Origin: Rhipicephalus microplus
Taxonomy: Eukaryota; Arthropoda; Arachnida; Ixodida; Ixodidae
Reading direction: 5' to 3'
Assembly (NCBI RefSeq): GCF_043290135.1
Contig: NC_134701.1
Location: 205,217,601 to 205,281,600, forward strand
DNA length: 64,000 nt
This document shows, one piece after another, positions 34,812 to 46,011 of the stretch. A model generated the notes under the pieces. The model did no database searches and had not been told where the DNA came from. It saw only the letters and a program-made list of their open reading frames with translations. Made by a program: the position numbers and the translations under genes. Every line of letters begins with the position of its first letter. Position 1 is the first letter of the stretch.

Positions 34812-34934
34812 AGGGCTCGTTTTTCCGTGTTTTTAACACAATATTAATGAGATATAACAGACAGTAATGCCAAGTAATGTACAGGGGAAGTTATTAAAAT
34901 CAATGGAATATAAATAAGAAGAAAGAAAAGTGGA
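34812..34934 (-). repeat. Fragment of the 61-kb interspersed repeat
   Basis: Shares with 61002-61150 and 61448-61590 the blocks AATATTAATGAGA, AACAGACAGTAATGCCAAG, GTACAGGGGAAGTTATTA and AAGAAAGAAAAGTGG. The tRNA-like part of that repeat is missing here. Confidence 0.6.
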
Positions 34935-35173
34935 AGTTTACATTTGCGGTTGCATATAGTTGATGTGAGCATCATCATTTATTCGTGTCTGCAGTTCATT
35001 TCTTGTAACTTTGTATTCTACTATTTTTGCCACTGTTGTTGCCAATCAAATACTTCAGTTTACATTTCATAGGAGGTCCCATTTCAGTGTATACTACGGG
35101 ACCAGCTTATGTATAACCTTTCTTGTACATCTTCTTATAGCATATTAAAGCTTGGTTTGATTTGATTTGATTT

Positions 35174-35814
35174 AAAGACACGTAATCGGCATTGAGTAAG
35201 GTAAAAACACAGTACACCATACTGATGGGTGACTTCAATGTCAAGGTACGGAAGAAGCAGGCTGGAGACCTGGCAGTTGAGGATAATGACATCGGTACTA
35301 GAAAAGCTAGAGGTTAGTTAAAATAGTAGAATTCGCAGACGCAATGATTTACGGTTCTTGAATACCTTCTACCGAAACCGAGCGAACTGTAAGGGCACAT
35401 GAAGAAGCCCTCATGGCGAAAGTAAGAACGAAATAGACTTTAAAGTGAGTGCACGCCCATACACCGTTTATAATATGGAAGTGTTCGGCAAGGTACGATG
35501 CAGTGACCATAGAATGATAAGGTCTCGGATTCTGCTATAGGCTTAAAAAATAAAGGACATAAACTGACACGCAAGAGCCAATCAATGAGCTAGCACTGCG
35601 AGGAAAAGTGCTAGAATTCAGAGTCTCACTGCAGAACAGATACTCAGCTCTTATAGAGGAAACCGGCCCTAGCGTTTACGCAATGAACGAAAATCTGACG
35701 AATACCATCACAGTGTGCAGTGTAAGCGGGCGGTAGGGTAGTTACAACACACTAGCAAGCAGTCCGAAAAGAAGAATGACCTCATTAAAAACGTGAAAAC
35801 AGAAAAGCCTCAAA
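35174..35814 (+). pseudogene. RTE LINE endonuclease C-terminal part and linker (inverted segment, continued)
   Basis: Continues the endonuclease: AATCGGCATTGAGTAAGG, ACTGATGGGTGACTTCAATG (MGDFN), then TGCAGTGACCATAGAATGAT (CSDHRM, the catalytic His motif lost in the 18-kb copy), and the linker ENRYSALIEETGPSVYAMNE-like text. Several stops are present, including the TAA at 35183-35185 shared with the other copy. It ends at AAAGCCTCAAA where the target-site duplication begins. Confidence 0.8.
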
Positions 35815-36389
35815 CGGGGTGGTTTAGAGGCATTTTAAAAGCGATTTTCCCGTAGCTTGAGTTTACATACAACCTCAATTTTTTTGTCGTAAAAGTAGAG
35901 AAACTAAGTAGAAAAAGCAAGTAAAAACAAAAATCTGTCAATTTTGAAGTAGTATATACCCTTGAATCGTCGCACTTGGTGCCATCTACCGAAGCGATAA
36001 TCTTTTTTGCGTTCGATTTTTATTAGTCTGTCAGACTACCTGAAAACTGCTGCCAGGGCTGTGTAACCGCATCCTGATGTCACTGACCCCGCAAAAGCGT
36101 TATCGTAATTCTGGCACTGATATCCCGCCTGGGAACATGGGTGACAGCGGTACTGAAAGAACGTTCACTTAATCTGTCTTTTTTTTTTTGCTTACGCAGA
36201 TTGGTAAAATTCTTTATTTTCTGAGCGCCCCTGCCTTACCGCTAACGTTGTTGCCCCTGTGTCTTTCTGCTTCGTCCAGTCCGCTGCAATGGATGTGTAC
36301 CTTTTCCCCGAACTGAAGTGGGCCAAATTGAGTGTGAACTGAGTGCAACTGTGAATCTCCTGTCGTAGACAACGCACAATGGAAGGTAC

Positions 36390-37101
36390 ATGGCGGTCAT
36401 CTGATGAGCCCCTACCATGTGATGGACGCGCCTTGATGTGCAACGAATGTGAGTCCTCATGCCATGTCGCTAGTTGCTCTGGCTAGTCGGAGCGATAATT
36501 TAAGAGTAAAGGCATGAGTGGTCACATGCCATGACGATTTTTGCTCTGGCTAGTCGGAGCGATCATTTAAAAATAAAGGCCAGAGTGGTCACATGCCATG
36601 ACAATTTACCGCTTCAAAATTGAAAGATGAGTAAAAAATTAACATGGACTCGCTGTTCACCGTTTGTTGGGCAGATATAACTAGGTTGCTTGATGCCTTG
36701 ATAAGGCTGCGTGTTCAGGTTAGGGAGAACAAGAACTCATTCTAGCTATTGTCGCATAAAACGACGACAGTCTGAGCCGTCCAGCTAAATAAGAAAAAAA
36801 TACATTAGCAGTTTTAAGCAGACGTGAAGGAAAATTAGACGTAAACTGCTCTTCAAGAGACATTCTACAATTGGAGGCTACTGTGAATGATCCTGAGTTT
36901 CATTATCGGAGATCAGTAATATATATTACTGACATCCTAGCTACTCCAAACAGAAACGTTCTGAGTGTGTTGAATGAGATGGCCAATATTTCTAACCGGC
37001 CACAGCTGTCAGTGAGGGACATTTGCGCTATTCATAGGCTTCTACCAAAGCCAAACACAACACCTTGTTCTAGTTTTCAAGCAAAGGTTACGGGTCTTTG
37101 A
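36390..37101 (+). pseudogene. LINE ORF1 remnants: zinc-finger part and C-terminal domain
   Basis: The first part reads TWRSSDEPLPCDGRALMCNE, then CESSCHVASCSG, a Cys/His cluster like the PHD-type fingers of CR1/L2 ORF1 proteins, ending in a stop. A 67-bp tandem duplication (36475-36608) repeats the part after it. The second part, 36871-37101, reads LEATVNDPEFHYRRSVIYIT, then VLSVLNEMANISNRPQLSV, RDICAIHRLLPKPNTTPC. This resembles the ORF1 segment usually seen as NDLEQYSRR and VHRLP. ORF1 proteins bind element RNA. It is broken by stops and has no RT partner in line. Confidence 0.6.
36475..36608. repeat. Two-copy 67-bp tandem duplication
   Basis: TGCTCTGGCTAGTCGGAGCG starts at 36475 and again at 36542. 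Units differ by a handful of substitutions. A partial match to the unit end (CATGCCATG) at about 36458 suggests a third partial copy. Confidence 0.85.
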
Positions 37102-37185
37102 CTAGTATGCTCCTCATGTTGCAGTGGCAACTGTCGCTGAATGTCTGAAGAAGTCGATTTCGCCAACCCAGTACCATGGTTCGTG

Positions 37186-37613
37186 TTTTCAGCATTGTCA
37201 GCAAGATGGTGGAGTGAGCGCGTGGCAGATCTCATCGTTCACGCGTAGTTTGGCCCACGTAGACAACAAGAGGGTGTACGCTCGATCGCACGCCCTTGCC
37301 TTGCAGTGGGGAGAGTCGTACGGCTTATCTAGCGTTTGGGTTTCGCCGAAACGATTCTGTTGTAGTTACCGGGCGCACAAAGGTCACTGCAATTGTTTCT
37401 CATCCTCCGTTTGCGAAAAGGGCGCGCTTTTCAGACAATGTAAAGTAACAACTGAGACGCTTATTCGCGTTCATCTGTACCTGTGAGTACGTTTCGTGCG
37501 TCTTTTGTGCGTGAGAAACGCGGAGCACGTTTCGATCTGCTTTCTGTTCTGAGCGTTACCTTCCTATTTGTTGCTATCGCATTCGTTGCTTCGTTTTTGC
37601 GGCAAAGCTATGA
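37186..37613 (+). repeat. Second copy of the 17.4-18.1 kb repeat, 5'-truncated
   Basis: Matches 17695-18118 from TTTTCAGCATTGTCAGCAAG to TTGTTGCTATCGCATTCGTT, including GTTACCGGGCGCACAAAGG. Its right end touches GCGAAGC copy E directly. The left 280 bases, including the tRNA-like part, are absent. Confidence 0.7.
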
Positions 37614-38400
37614 CTTTTAGGAGCGAAGCTCCTTATAGCGGTACCCGTTAGTCCCTCGTAGCCATTGTAGTATGTAACCAGTATAACATTTTGACTTCCA
37701 CGGTAGAGCCGGTGAGTAATTTCTTCTGTGCGTTGTTAAACAATAAAAAATAGTGCTCAATATACTTGCCAATGGCTTCTAATAAAGAATCAGAGACAGG
37801 AGCATTCGGCTTTTAGTTAATGCGCACGCTGCGATCCCCATTAGCAGCCATTGGCATTTACATTGAGCACTATCTGACAGAATAAGGTTGCTACGTTATA
37901 CTCGCTGGGCGTAACCTCCTTGGTTTTAGAAAGGTTTAGCGAGCGTTTAGCCACAGTGCCATGAATACAGTGAACTAGTATATACCATGAACTCGAGGTG
38001 GTTAAAGGTGGGAAGTGGACCCGAAGCGCAAGCCGTAAGAAAGTGTGCGTGCGCCACCTCTAGTTTAGTCCTTGTAATGTCCACTGGATGGTGGTGCTTC
38101 TATATGGGAAATATATGATGAAAAGATGCGAGATGGTGGTACTCGGAGTGTTGAATAGATGTACGAACGGACAAACAGACAGATGCATGGATGGACGCAT
38201 GAACGGACGCAGGGGCGGATGCATGGACGAACGCAGGGACGGACGCACGAACAGACGCACGCACGGACGGGTGGATGGACGCATGGACGGTCACACAGAC
38301 GGATGCATGGACGGACGGAAGCAAGAACGAATGGACGGACGAATGCTTCACTCCACTGTCCATCATTCACTCCGTGGATATGCTGCCATTTTTTTCATTT
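37614..38400 (+). repeat. GCGAAGC repeat family, copy E (long form)
   Basis: Starts TTTTAGGAGCGAAGCTCCTTA and ends GAATGCTTCACTCCAC with the flank ATTCACTCCGTGGATATGCTG. It carries a roughly 450-bp block absent from the short copies (for example ATGCGCACGCTGCGATCCCC and GTTATACTCGCTGGGCGTAA), shared with copies F and G. The array at 38160-38350 is made of GACGGACGCATGGACG-type units. Confidence 0.85.
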
Positions 38401-41400
38401 CCTTGCAACGTAGTAGCGAATTGCGTGTAGCGTTCCTTGGTAGGGTGCTTTCTTTTTTCAATTCAGGACGCACTTCATTCGTCGGGGGCATGGTTGGCGG
38501 GAGCAGTACGGTGCTCGTTTTATCAAATTGAAAATAATGTACATTGTATCGGTAAGTAGTGTTGTCCCATACAGCATTAGCTGATTTCCGTGCATGTTCA
38601 TTTTGTGTAAAGACTTGCCATGTAGTAGTGAAATACGAAAGAGCGCACTGCTATCGAAGAGGTGCTGAGCAAGCCAATTCTTGAGATAACTTATAATATG
38701 AGAACGTATGGTTGTTTCATGCTCTCTGTCTGATAAAGGTAAAATGAGTGGCATGCCTTCCACCACCAGCGTGCCCCCATCGAACTGAGTGCGCGGTGAG
38801 TTTAACATAGAAAGCAAACCCTACCGCGTAACGCTACATGTAAACAGCTAGCGTTTTGCTATTGAGTAAAATGACATGGCTGCGAGTGTGAAAAAAATGA
38901 GCATGCGCAATGCATTGTCTCGATAACAGACGCTCTATGTCAGATGGCGTGACGTTGCAGTTTTATCTTATTGCAGTCACCACTCGGGCGTCCAGACTTA
39001 CTTTGTCGAGGCTGTATATGTGTGGTGTTTAAGGATATATTTGGCTGCGGCTCCTTCTACGTATGACGAACGGAGCGCTGTATTAGGCACAAATTCTCTG
39101 ACCATAATAAGAAGGCTGACCTTATGTTTTTTTCTAGCTTTTTTACATTGCGGAAAGTGTAAGTGCACGCTGAAGTTGGATGAATGCGTCGTGTCTTGTA
39201 TACCGTCACAGGGACGAAGACGCGTTTAACGTTTGAGGCTTCGCATATCAATAATAGTGGAAGCACATGCGTCAGTCAATTGTCAATTAATTTGCGTAAG
39301 GAACAAATGAAATGTGTCAACAGTTCTCTGTCACGTAGACCCGCCCGCGTTCGGGATTGATATAGGTTCACTTTTTGCATGGGCAAAACGCAAACTTGTA
39401 TTGCGCATGTAAATGTTCATGAATGAAAAGATGCAAAAGCTCATTTGAAGTCCTGAGGTATGCTTTATTTTTTCACTGTTGTACGCCTTTTCGCTTGTTA
39501 GTTGGCATCTGTGGTGTCTTCTCTTTTTTTCCTGTATTCTTGTTTGCATGCCCTGTCTTTAAAATGTAGGTCTGTAATTAAAGTATGATTTTTCTACCAC
39601 TCAAATCATCAGTGCTGTGAAAGCGGAAATACCTAAGCCATACTTCATCGTGTGCGTCGATCACTGAGAGTATGTTTCAACAACAAAAAAGAGCTCCTAC
39701 ACTGTGCTAGAGACTGAGGACAAAATAATAAATATATTTTTTATATGTCATTTCAGCGGCAATACTCTCGTCAGCGAACGCGAGGGTCATAACTTGAGTG
39801 TCATTTGTTTTGTAGCTGACCTTCATAAGCACTAATAACGTTATTCTCTAATAATCTTTTTATATTTTCCTTATAGTACTTCCCTTAATTGCGCCGAGAG
39901 ACCTCATGGATCTTCAAAACTTTTATGACGCCTCGCTGTTGCGATAAAAAATAGTTGTGTTCATTTAAACGTGACATCAGGTAAAAGTAAACAGCGTGAA
40001 CTGTAATACTTTTTTAGTAAACCGCAGGTATGCCATGACGCTGTTATGGTTAACATTGCGTTTTGATTTGAAAGACAAAATATTTACACTTCTTTATGAA
40101 TCGTGCCACATGAACCACAGAGGCACAAAGAATGGGGGCGCAGCTATGCTAATTTCAAATTCAAGGGACACGCAGTTAGTGTCGAAATCTCGCTATATTT
40201 CTCCTTCTTTTCAATAAAACGCTTACTGTTAATTGTAGTTGTGAAGTGTTTTGTGTATGTTAGCAGGCTCATTCAAAAAGTACCTGTTCGTTATTTTTGC
40301 TTTCTTTATGCAGTCTGTTGGAACTTTTCAAAAAAAACAATATAACACTTAATTTTATGTGGAGACCTTAACGTCAACATGTTAGCTAACAGCAGTTTTA
40401 TATTTCAACATAAATCGTTGTTAAATTCGCATTATTGTCAAAATCTTATAGCACCTTCTGCGAGAATCGCTTCGCAATCGGCAATAATTTATTTTTATTT
40501 TTATAACTAACTTTGCTCCTTTCCTTGTTAAGGCTAGTTGATGATGAGTTTCGTTCAAAATAAAACCTCTTTAATGCTATCGTATTAAAATTGTGTGTGG
40601 TATCACATCGGGAATAACGAAGAGTAAATTACTAAAAAACAATTGAGCAGTAAAAAATTGTGTAATAACTTTGAAGCCGAGTAACCCACTGACTGACAAT
40701 TTTGCACAAAACGATGGGAAATAGCATAAAAGCGAGAGATTAGGTATGAATAAAATGATCATTACAAGCTCAATAAGTGTATCCGAGTGTTTTTAACTCA
40801 GTGCCGATAAAATAATCCGGTAATCTTATATGTGCTTCCAGAGTCGTTTTAGCTAATATTGCTAGGGCAATGGCTCGAAAATTCCGGAATGTAACACAAA
40901 GTTTGTCGAGTTTATTCAACAGAGCAGCGTAAATATGTATACTGGTTATGTTAGACCAGTTTCCGGCAGCGTTGTTGCCACTGAAGTGCGAGTCCTGTAT
41001 AACTGTGGGGAGGGACTCTTTTTGTAAGACTTCAGCGTTAAAATGTACTTTTGTGAAGGGCAAAAAGAAGGCCTTCATTTGCCATGGCACTGCAGTAATT
41101 ATTGTAGGGAAGTGTAGTGAGTTTTTCCTTCACTATTCTGACACGTGGTGGCAAAGGGGGCATGTTATTGGAAAGGGAAATAACGTTATCAAGTATAGTA
41201 TACATTAAAAGCAATTCGCTTCAATATGACTGCGTATGCCCCCCTTACCAATTGGATACGAGAGAATTGCAGTCACGCCATCACGTATGCGATGATGAGA
41301 TGAAATCTCCCTGCTTGCGCCACGTTCTCTGCCTGCCTACTTCTGGGCAAACCATTTGTTAATTATGTATGTGTATAAAAGAAACCACCTATCCTTACGT

Positions 41401-42603
41401 CCAATTCAGTTTGCCAAGCATGCGGAATCTTCCGAAACAGTAACAAAAAATATTTGATCCGTATTCGCTGAAAAGAGTTTAGTTTACCCTGAATACAAAT
41501 AGAAATACAAATCGAACTAATATTTGATCAACTTCCATGTTTGATGAAAAATACACTGAAACGCGTTTAAACATTGAAGGCTATAACGGTATTAGCTATA
41601 AAATTCTAAATGAATGGCTTTGCGTGGCAAAGGGTACTAAGTCACGTGAAAACCTAATAAAATAAAACAACGGTGGGTGTATGACGCAATAGAAAGGATT
41701 GCTGGGGCAACAAAACCTTACAAGATATCGAAAGGAATGAGTTTGAGACAGGTTAAAAAACGCATATACAGACGAGGACAGCGCTGTTGGACGGCCATCT
41801 GAGCTTTTTAAGCCTTGAAACCGGTTAAATGTGGCCGTTGTCGTAAAGACGGTTTACGGCTGGTGATTCTGTCTCCAGGAAGACGCTGACACGTGGCCTA
41901 GATCATGACATAAAAGAAATACATACATGACTTGAATCATACTGAGCATTACAGACGGTTGAAGGTTTAATACGTCAATTTTAAAGCGGTCGGAGCGTGG
42001 TTTTCTGCCTGTGGATGATGTGCTCTACTTTTTTTTTTCACTGAGTTTTCTTTAATAGGCATTAATGAAATATATATCCTGTTTGAAGGGTTTTGAGGCT
42101 CGGTGCGCCGGTGATTTCAGAGAATTTAGAATGTTCAACGGAACGTGTGGAAGCTTTAATAAGTCAGCGGGTTTGTGGCCTTTTACTGTAGCAAGTGCAC
42201 AGCTTGATAAGCGTAAATGTCACATTTACTAGCAGTCTGTGGCCACTCGACTATTGGTTGGATTTCTTCACATAGAGTGAGAAAATGTAAGCGAACAGTG
42301 TCGTAATAATATGCTGTTTTGTTTATTGATCAGCGGTGTAGTAAAATAATGTAAAGTGAAAAACAGAAACATCGTGAAACAAAGGCACCCACGTGAACGT
42401 AATTTCTAATTAGAAGAGAACAGCAGATGTGTAAGCTCGCACACGCACCACCCATGCATGCAAGGTCTCTGTCTCTCTTTCACACGCACGCACGCACGCA
42501 CACACACAGAAACAAATAAGCAAGCTTTTATTTTCCAGACAAAATTTTACGCTTGAGAAGGTTATGAGTCATAATGACGTCCCAATCTCGACAAATTTAA
42601 AAA
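38401..42603. other. No recognised feature
   Basis: About 4.2 kb of AT-rich DNA. Short frames only, none recognised. A small (CACG)/(CA) run lies at 42482-42509. Confidence 0.5.
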
Positions 42604-43075
42604 AAATGGCCGCATATCCACGGAGTGAATGATGGAGAGCGGGGCAAAGCATCCGTCCGTCCATTCGTTGTTGATTCCGACCATCCATGCGTCCATCAGT
42701 GTGACCGTTCGTGCGTCCGTCCATTAGTCCATCCGTTCATGCAGCCATCCGTGCGTCCATCCATGCATCTGTCTGTGTGTCTGTTCGTCCATCTATTCAA
42801 CACTCCAAGTACCACCATCTCGCATATTTTCATCATATATTCCCCATATAGAAGCACCGCCATCCAGCGCACATTCCAAGGACTAAACGAGAAGTGGCAC
42901 ACACACACTTTCTTACGGCTTGCGCTTCGTGTCTACTTCCCACCTTTAACCACCTCAAGTTCATGGTATAGACTAGTTCACTGTATTCATGGCACTGCGG
43001 CCCAACGCTCGCTAAACCTTTGTAAAAGCAAGGAGGTTACGCCCAGCGAGTATAACGTAGCAAATGCCAAAGGTG
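42604..43075 (-). repeat. GCGAAGC repeat family, copy F (long form, truncated)
   Basis: Minus orientation: starts with the flank CATATCCACGGAGTGAATGA and GGGGCAAAGCATCC at 42612-42652, then the array, then the long-form block to CGAGTATAACGTAGCA near 43075. The GGGGCGAAGC end is missing. Confidence 0.8.
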
Positions 43076-44390
43076 ATCAATGTCAGTGTCAAATGCCAAA
43101 AGTGATCATGTTTCTTAAATGCTGAACAATCTTCACAAAGATTCTCACAAAGATATTGTAGTGAAACACAACGATATTGTTCTCAGACATACTGGTTAAC
43201 AATAACGCTAATACATTTTTTTTGGTTCAGTACTATTGTTGTAACTAGAGGTCGAAGTAGCACGGGGCTCGCGCTTTTCTCAATTTCTCGATTGCTTTTG
43301 AAGACATTCATTTACGTTTGTTGACCTATTTGATTGAACAGTACGCTACGCAGTGGTAGTCTTGTGATAACAAATCATTGTGTGTGGCAGAGTGAAACGG
43401 TGTGGAAGTTCCCCCGTGTGAGCCACTCGTATTAGTGTACTTCTTGCGACCTGGGCGCTGTTGTTGCGGCGGGAGCCAGCCTGGTCATTTCACTCCGAAC
43501 GGCAGAAATCGTCAAATGTTGGCGATTGCGGACGTGACTAGGCGTCAGGTGAAGTTTAAAAACTGCGAAAGAAGTGCTCTCGGCAAGAACACTGACATGT
43601 GACTAGAATCCGCCATTTCGTTTGCAGAGATTATCATAATCAGTAGCCAGGAGCCCAGTGGTTCGAAGTGGACTTCCCAATCATGCGCTACAGATATGAC
43701 TGCGCGTTAACTGCACTTAGGCTTCACCGCACATTTATTACCTCGCCCAATCTATTTTGAACAATATTTATTGATCACACTATCTTATTTATTTTGCTAC
43801 AATGGTCGTATTACGTTTTTATTCGCTCTAATATTTTCATTTTTTTTTATCAAATAGTCACACGTCGTAAGTTTATCATGCACAATTTGCGGGATTGTTT
43901 ATGTGTGTTAGAATATTATCTCGACCTTGGAAGTGCATGTTCGCGCTTCGGTCAAACCTAGCGTGTGTGTTTTGTTTTTTTCACCTGTAGTGTCATGCCA
44001 TATTTTGGGATAAAACTCCAGATGTAGCGACTTAACTTGGGCAAACCTAAGTATACTGTAATATCCTAATTTATTATTTTATGCGGCTTTTTGAAGTTAA
44101 TATATGATTTTACTGTGATATCGGCAGTGTCTCAACGATAATGTCAATTTGTGTGTTCACAATATTGGGTAAATCGCGCGTTCGTTTCAAATGTGCTCAC
44201 TTCATGCTCTTTTTGGTGAATTTCATGAATTTACTGGGTAAATTGCGTGACTATTATTGGGCGTGAATATTTTCTTAAACCACTAGTATCCGCTATTTAC
44301 AATACATATATTATTGTAAACTTGCGTCGAAGTTTTTAGCACTCACAAATTTCGCAGACTGTGTTAGCTTCTATTACAAACTCGTTCACA
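43076..44390. other. No recognised feature
   Basis: Unassigned AT-rich DNA. No convincing frame. Confidence 0.5.
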
Positions 44391-45150
44391 CACATACATA
44401 CATACATACATACATACATACATACATACATACATACATACATACATACATACATACATACATACATACATACATACATGCATACATACATACATACATA
44501 CATACATACATACATACATACATACATACATACATACATACATACATACATACATACATACATACATACATACATACATACATACATACATACATACATA
44601 CATGCATGCATGCATGCATGCATGCACACATACATACATACATACATACATACATACATACATACATACATACATACATACATACATACATACATACATA
44701 CATACATACATACATACATACATACATACATACATACATACATACATACATACATACATACATACATACATACATACATACATACATACATACACACATA
44801 CATACATGCACACATACATACATGCACGCATACATACATGCACGCATACATACATGCACGCATACATACATGTACGCATACATACATGCACGCATACATA
44901 CATGCACGCATACATACATGCACGCATACATACATGCACGCATACATACATGCACGCATACATACATGCACGCATACATACATGCACGCATACATACATG
45001 CACGCATACATACATGCACGCATACATGCACGCATACATGCACGCATACACGCATGCACGCACGCACGCACGCACGCATGCACACATGCACGCATGCACG
45101 CATGCACGCACGCATACATGCATGCATGCATGCACGCATACATGCATACA
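44391..45150. repeat. 760-bp CATA microsatellite with a higher-order 16-bp block
   Basis: Pure CATA from 44391 to about 44600, a CATG patch at 44602-44626, more CATA to about 44795, then about 13 units of CATACATACATGCACG (44800-45016), grading into CACG/CATG to 45150. Period 4 without stops keeps five or six frames open for 200-300 codons, so all the HTYIHTYI and MYVCMYVC frames are artefacts. Confidence 0.97.
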
Positions 45151-46011
45151 TGTTGCCGAAAGGCATGGGATGAAAGACAGCGTTCGTGACTGTCGAGGGA
45201 GTGTTTATGGTTCTTGACTGTTGATCGGAAAGATGGGTGTTCAAACTTAGGCATTCAGGTCGAATTTCAGTGGAGAAGAAATACTGGAGGCGCGCCGATG
45301 GGCGATGTCATCCAGGGCGTTTCATACGCCTTCCTGAGTCTCTGTGGAACGCTAAACACAATAGACAAAGCAACAAACCGTCAACAGACAGCCTATCAAG
45401 ACGGTTGTGTTCAAAGTTGGTGCCCGACTGCAACTGGAGTGTTTACAGTCTAGCAGTCTAAAGACAGTTGGTATACACTTTTGTATTTTTGATACCGTCT
45501 ATTAACAATCGTCTTTACACAGTAAACTTATGCTTACTAAGAATTGTGTAAAGGTCATAGTACCACATGTTCGAAATCTAGGTCTGGAAGTATCAGAATC
45601 AGTTATTCTTTCTTTTGGCGCCTCTACTCTGAGCTACTGTCACAGGGATGCTTTCTTTGCCACTAAGGAACTCATTAGTAAGTTTAAAACATTATCTGGA
45701 TAAATTGTTTATACTTCAAATATTTCATGACGAGTAATTCGTACCTAAATTTTTATGTTACTTTATTCTAGCTTATCCGAGTAATACAACAAAAAATACT
45801 GAAACAAATTCACCTTCTACTCGGTCAATACCCTGCATTGGGTATAAGTCGTGATATAAAGGAAAAAAATAAAAAGAAACGCAGGGAGCGCAGGATGTAG
45901 CACGCGATGTTCGCCCCAAAAGAAGAAAAGCCAACCAACGAGAATGATTAGGACTATGCTCACTACAGCTACTTCGTATGGATTCCGAAGGTACTCCTTG
46001 TTTGAGCACTC
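45151..46011. other. No recognised feature
   Basis: A 79-codon plus-strand frame at 45214-45453 is open but unrecognised. AT-rich beyond 45460. Confidence 0.45.

Larger units (their letters stand above)
33777..35173 (+). mobile_element. CR1/L2-like LINE, 5'-truncated, nested in the RTE LINE
   Basis: Begins inside RT with FINDLPNFL and FLYADDTKIM (YADD at 33830-33841). After an internal deletion it reaches the C-terminus: ILPRVRTNYCKQTVHFGAI, SLWNTLPSLIKLKKTHKF. The frame ends at 34261-34263. The 3' untranslated region, itself interrupted by (TA)n, a Ruka SINE, a palindrome and another repeat, ends in a (TTTGA)n tail at 35156-35173. The endonuclease text of the host LINE resumes directly after it. 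No clear target-site duplication was found, as is common for this LINE group. Confidence 0.75.
32605..35814 (-). mobile_element. RTE-type LINE, 5'-inverted insertion carrying nested elements
   Basis: The 3' part of the element runs on the minus strand from its tail at 32605 to about 33340. Its 5' part then runs on the plus strand from about 33341 to 35814. The duplication CGGGGTGGTTT is present at 32594-32604 and 35815-35825, identical at 11 of 11 bases, so the two opposed halves are one insertion. Compared with the copy at 18.3 kb, the minus part starts near position 20470 and the plus part covers about 18470-19400, so about 1 kb of element is missing at the inversion. The plus part is split by a nested insertion at 33777-35173 and a SINE scrap at about 33505-33590. 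Confidence 0.85.

Noticed and set aside
44336..45254. Long frames of 195-302 codons (HTYIHTYI and MYVCMYVC proteins) on both strands
   Set aside because: Pure translation of a period-4 CATA array without stops. No signal, no non-repeat core.
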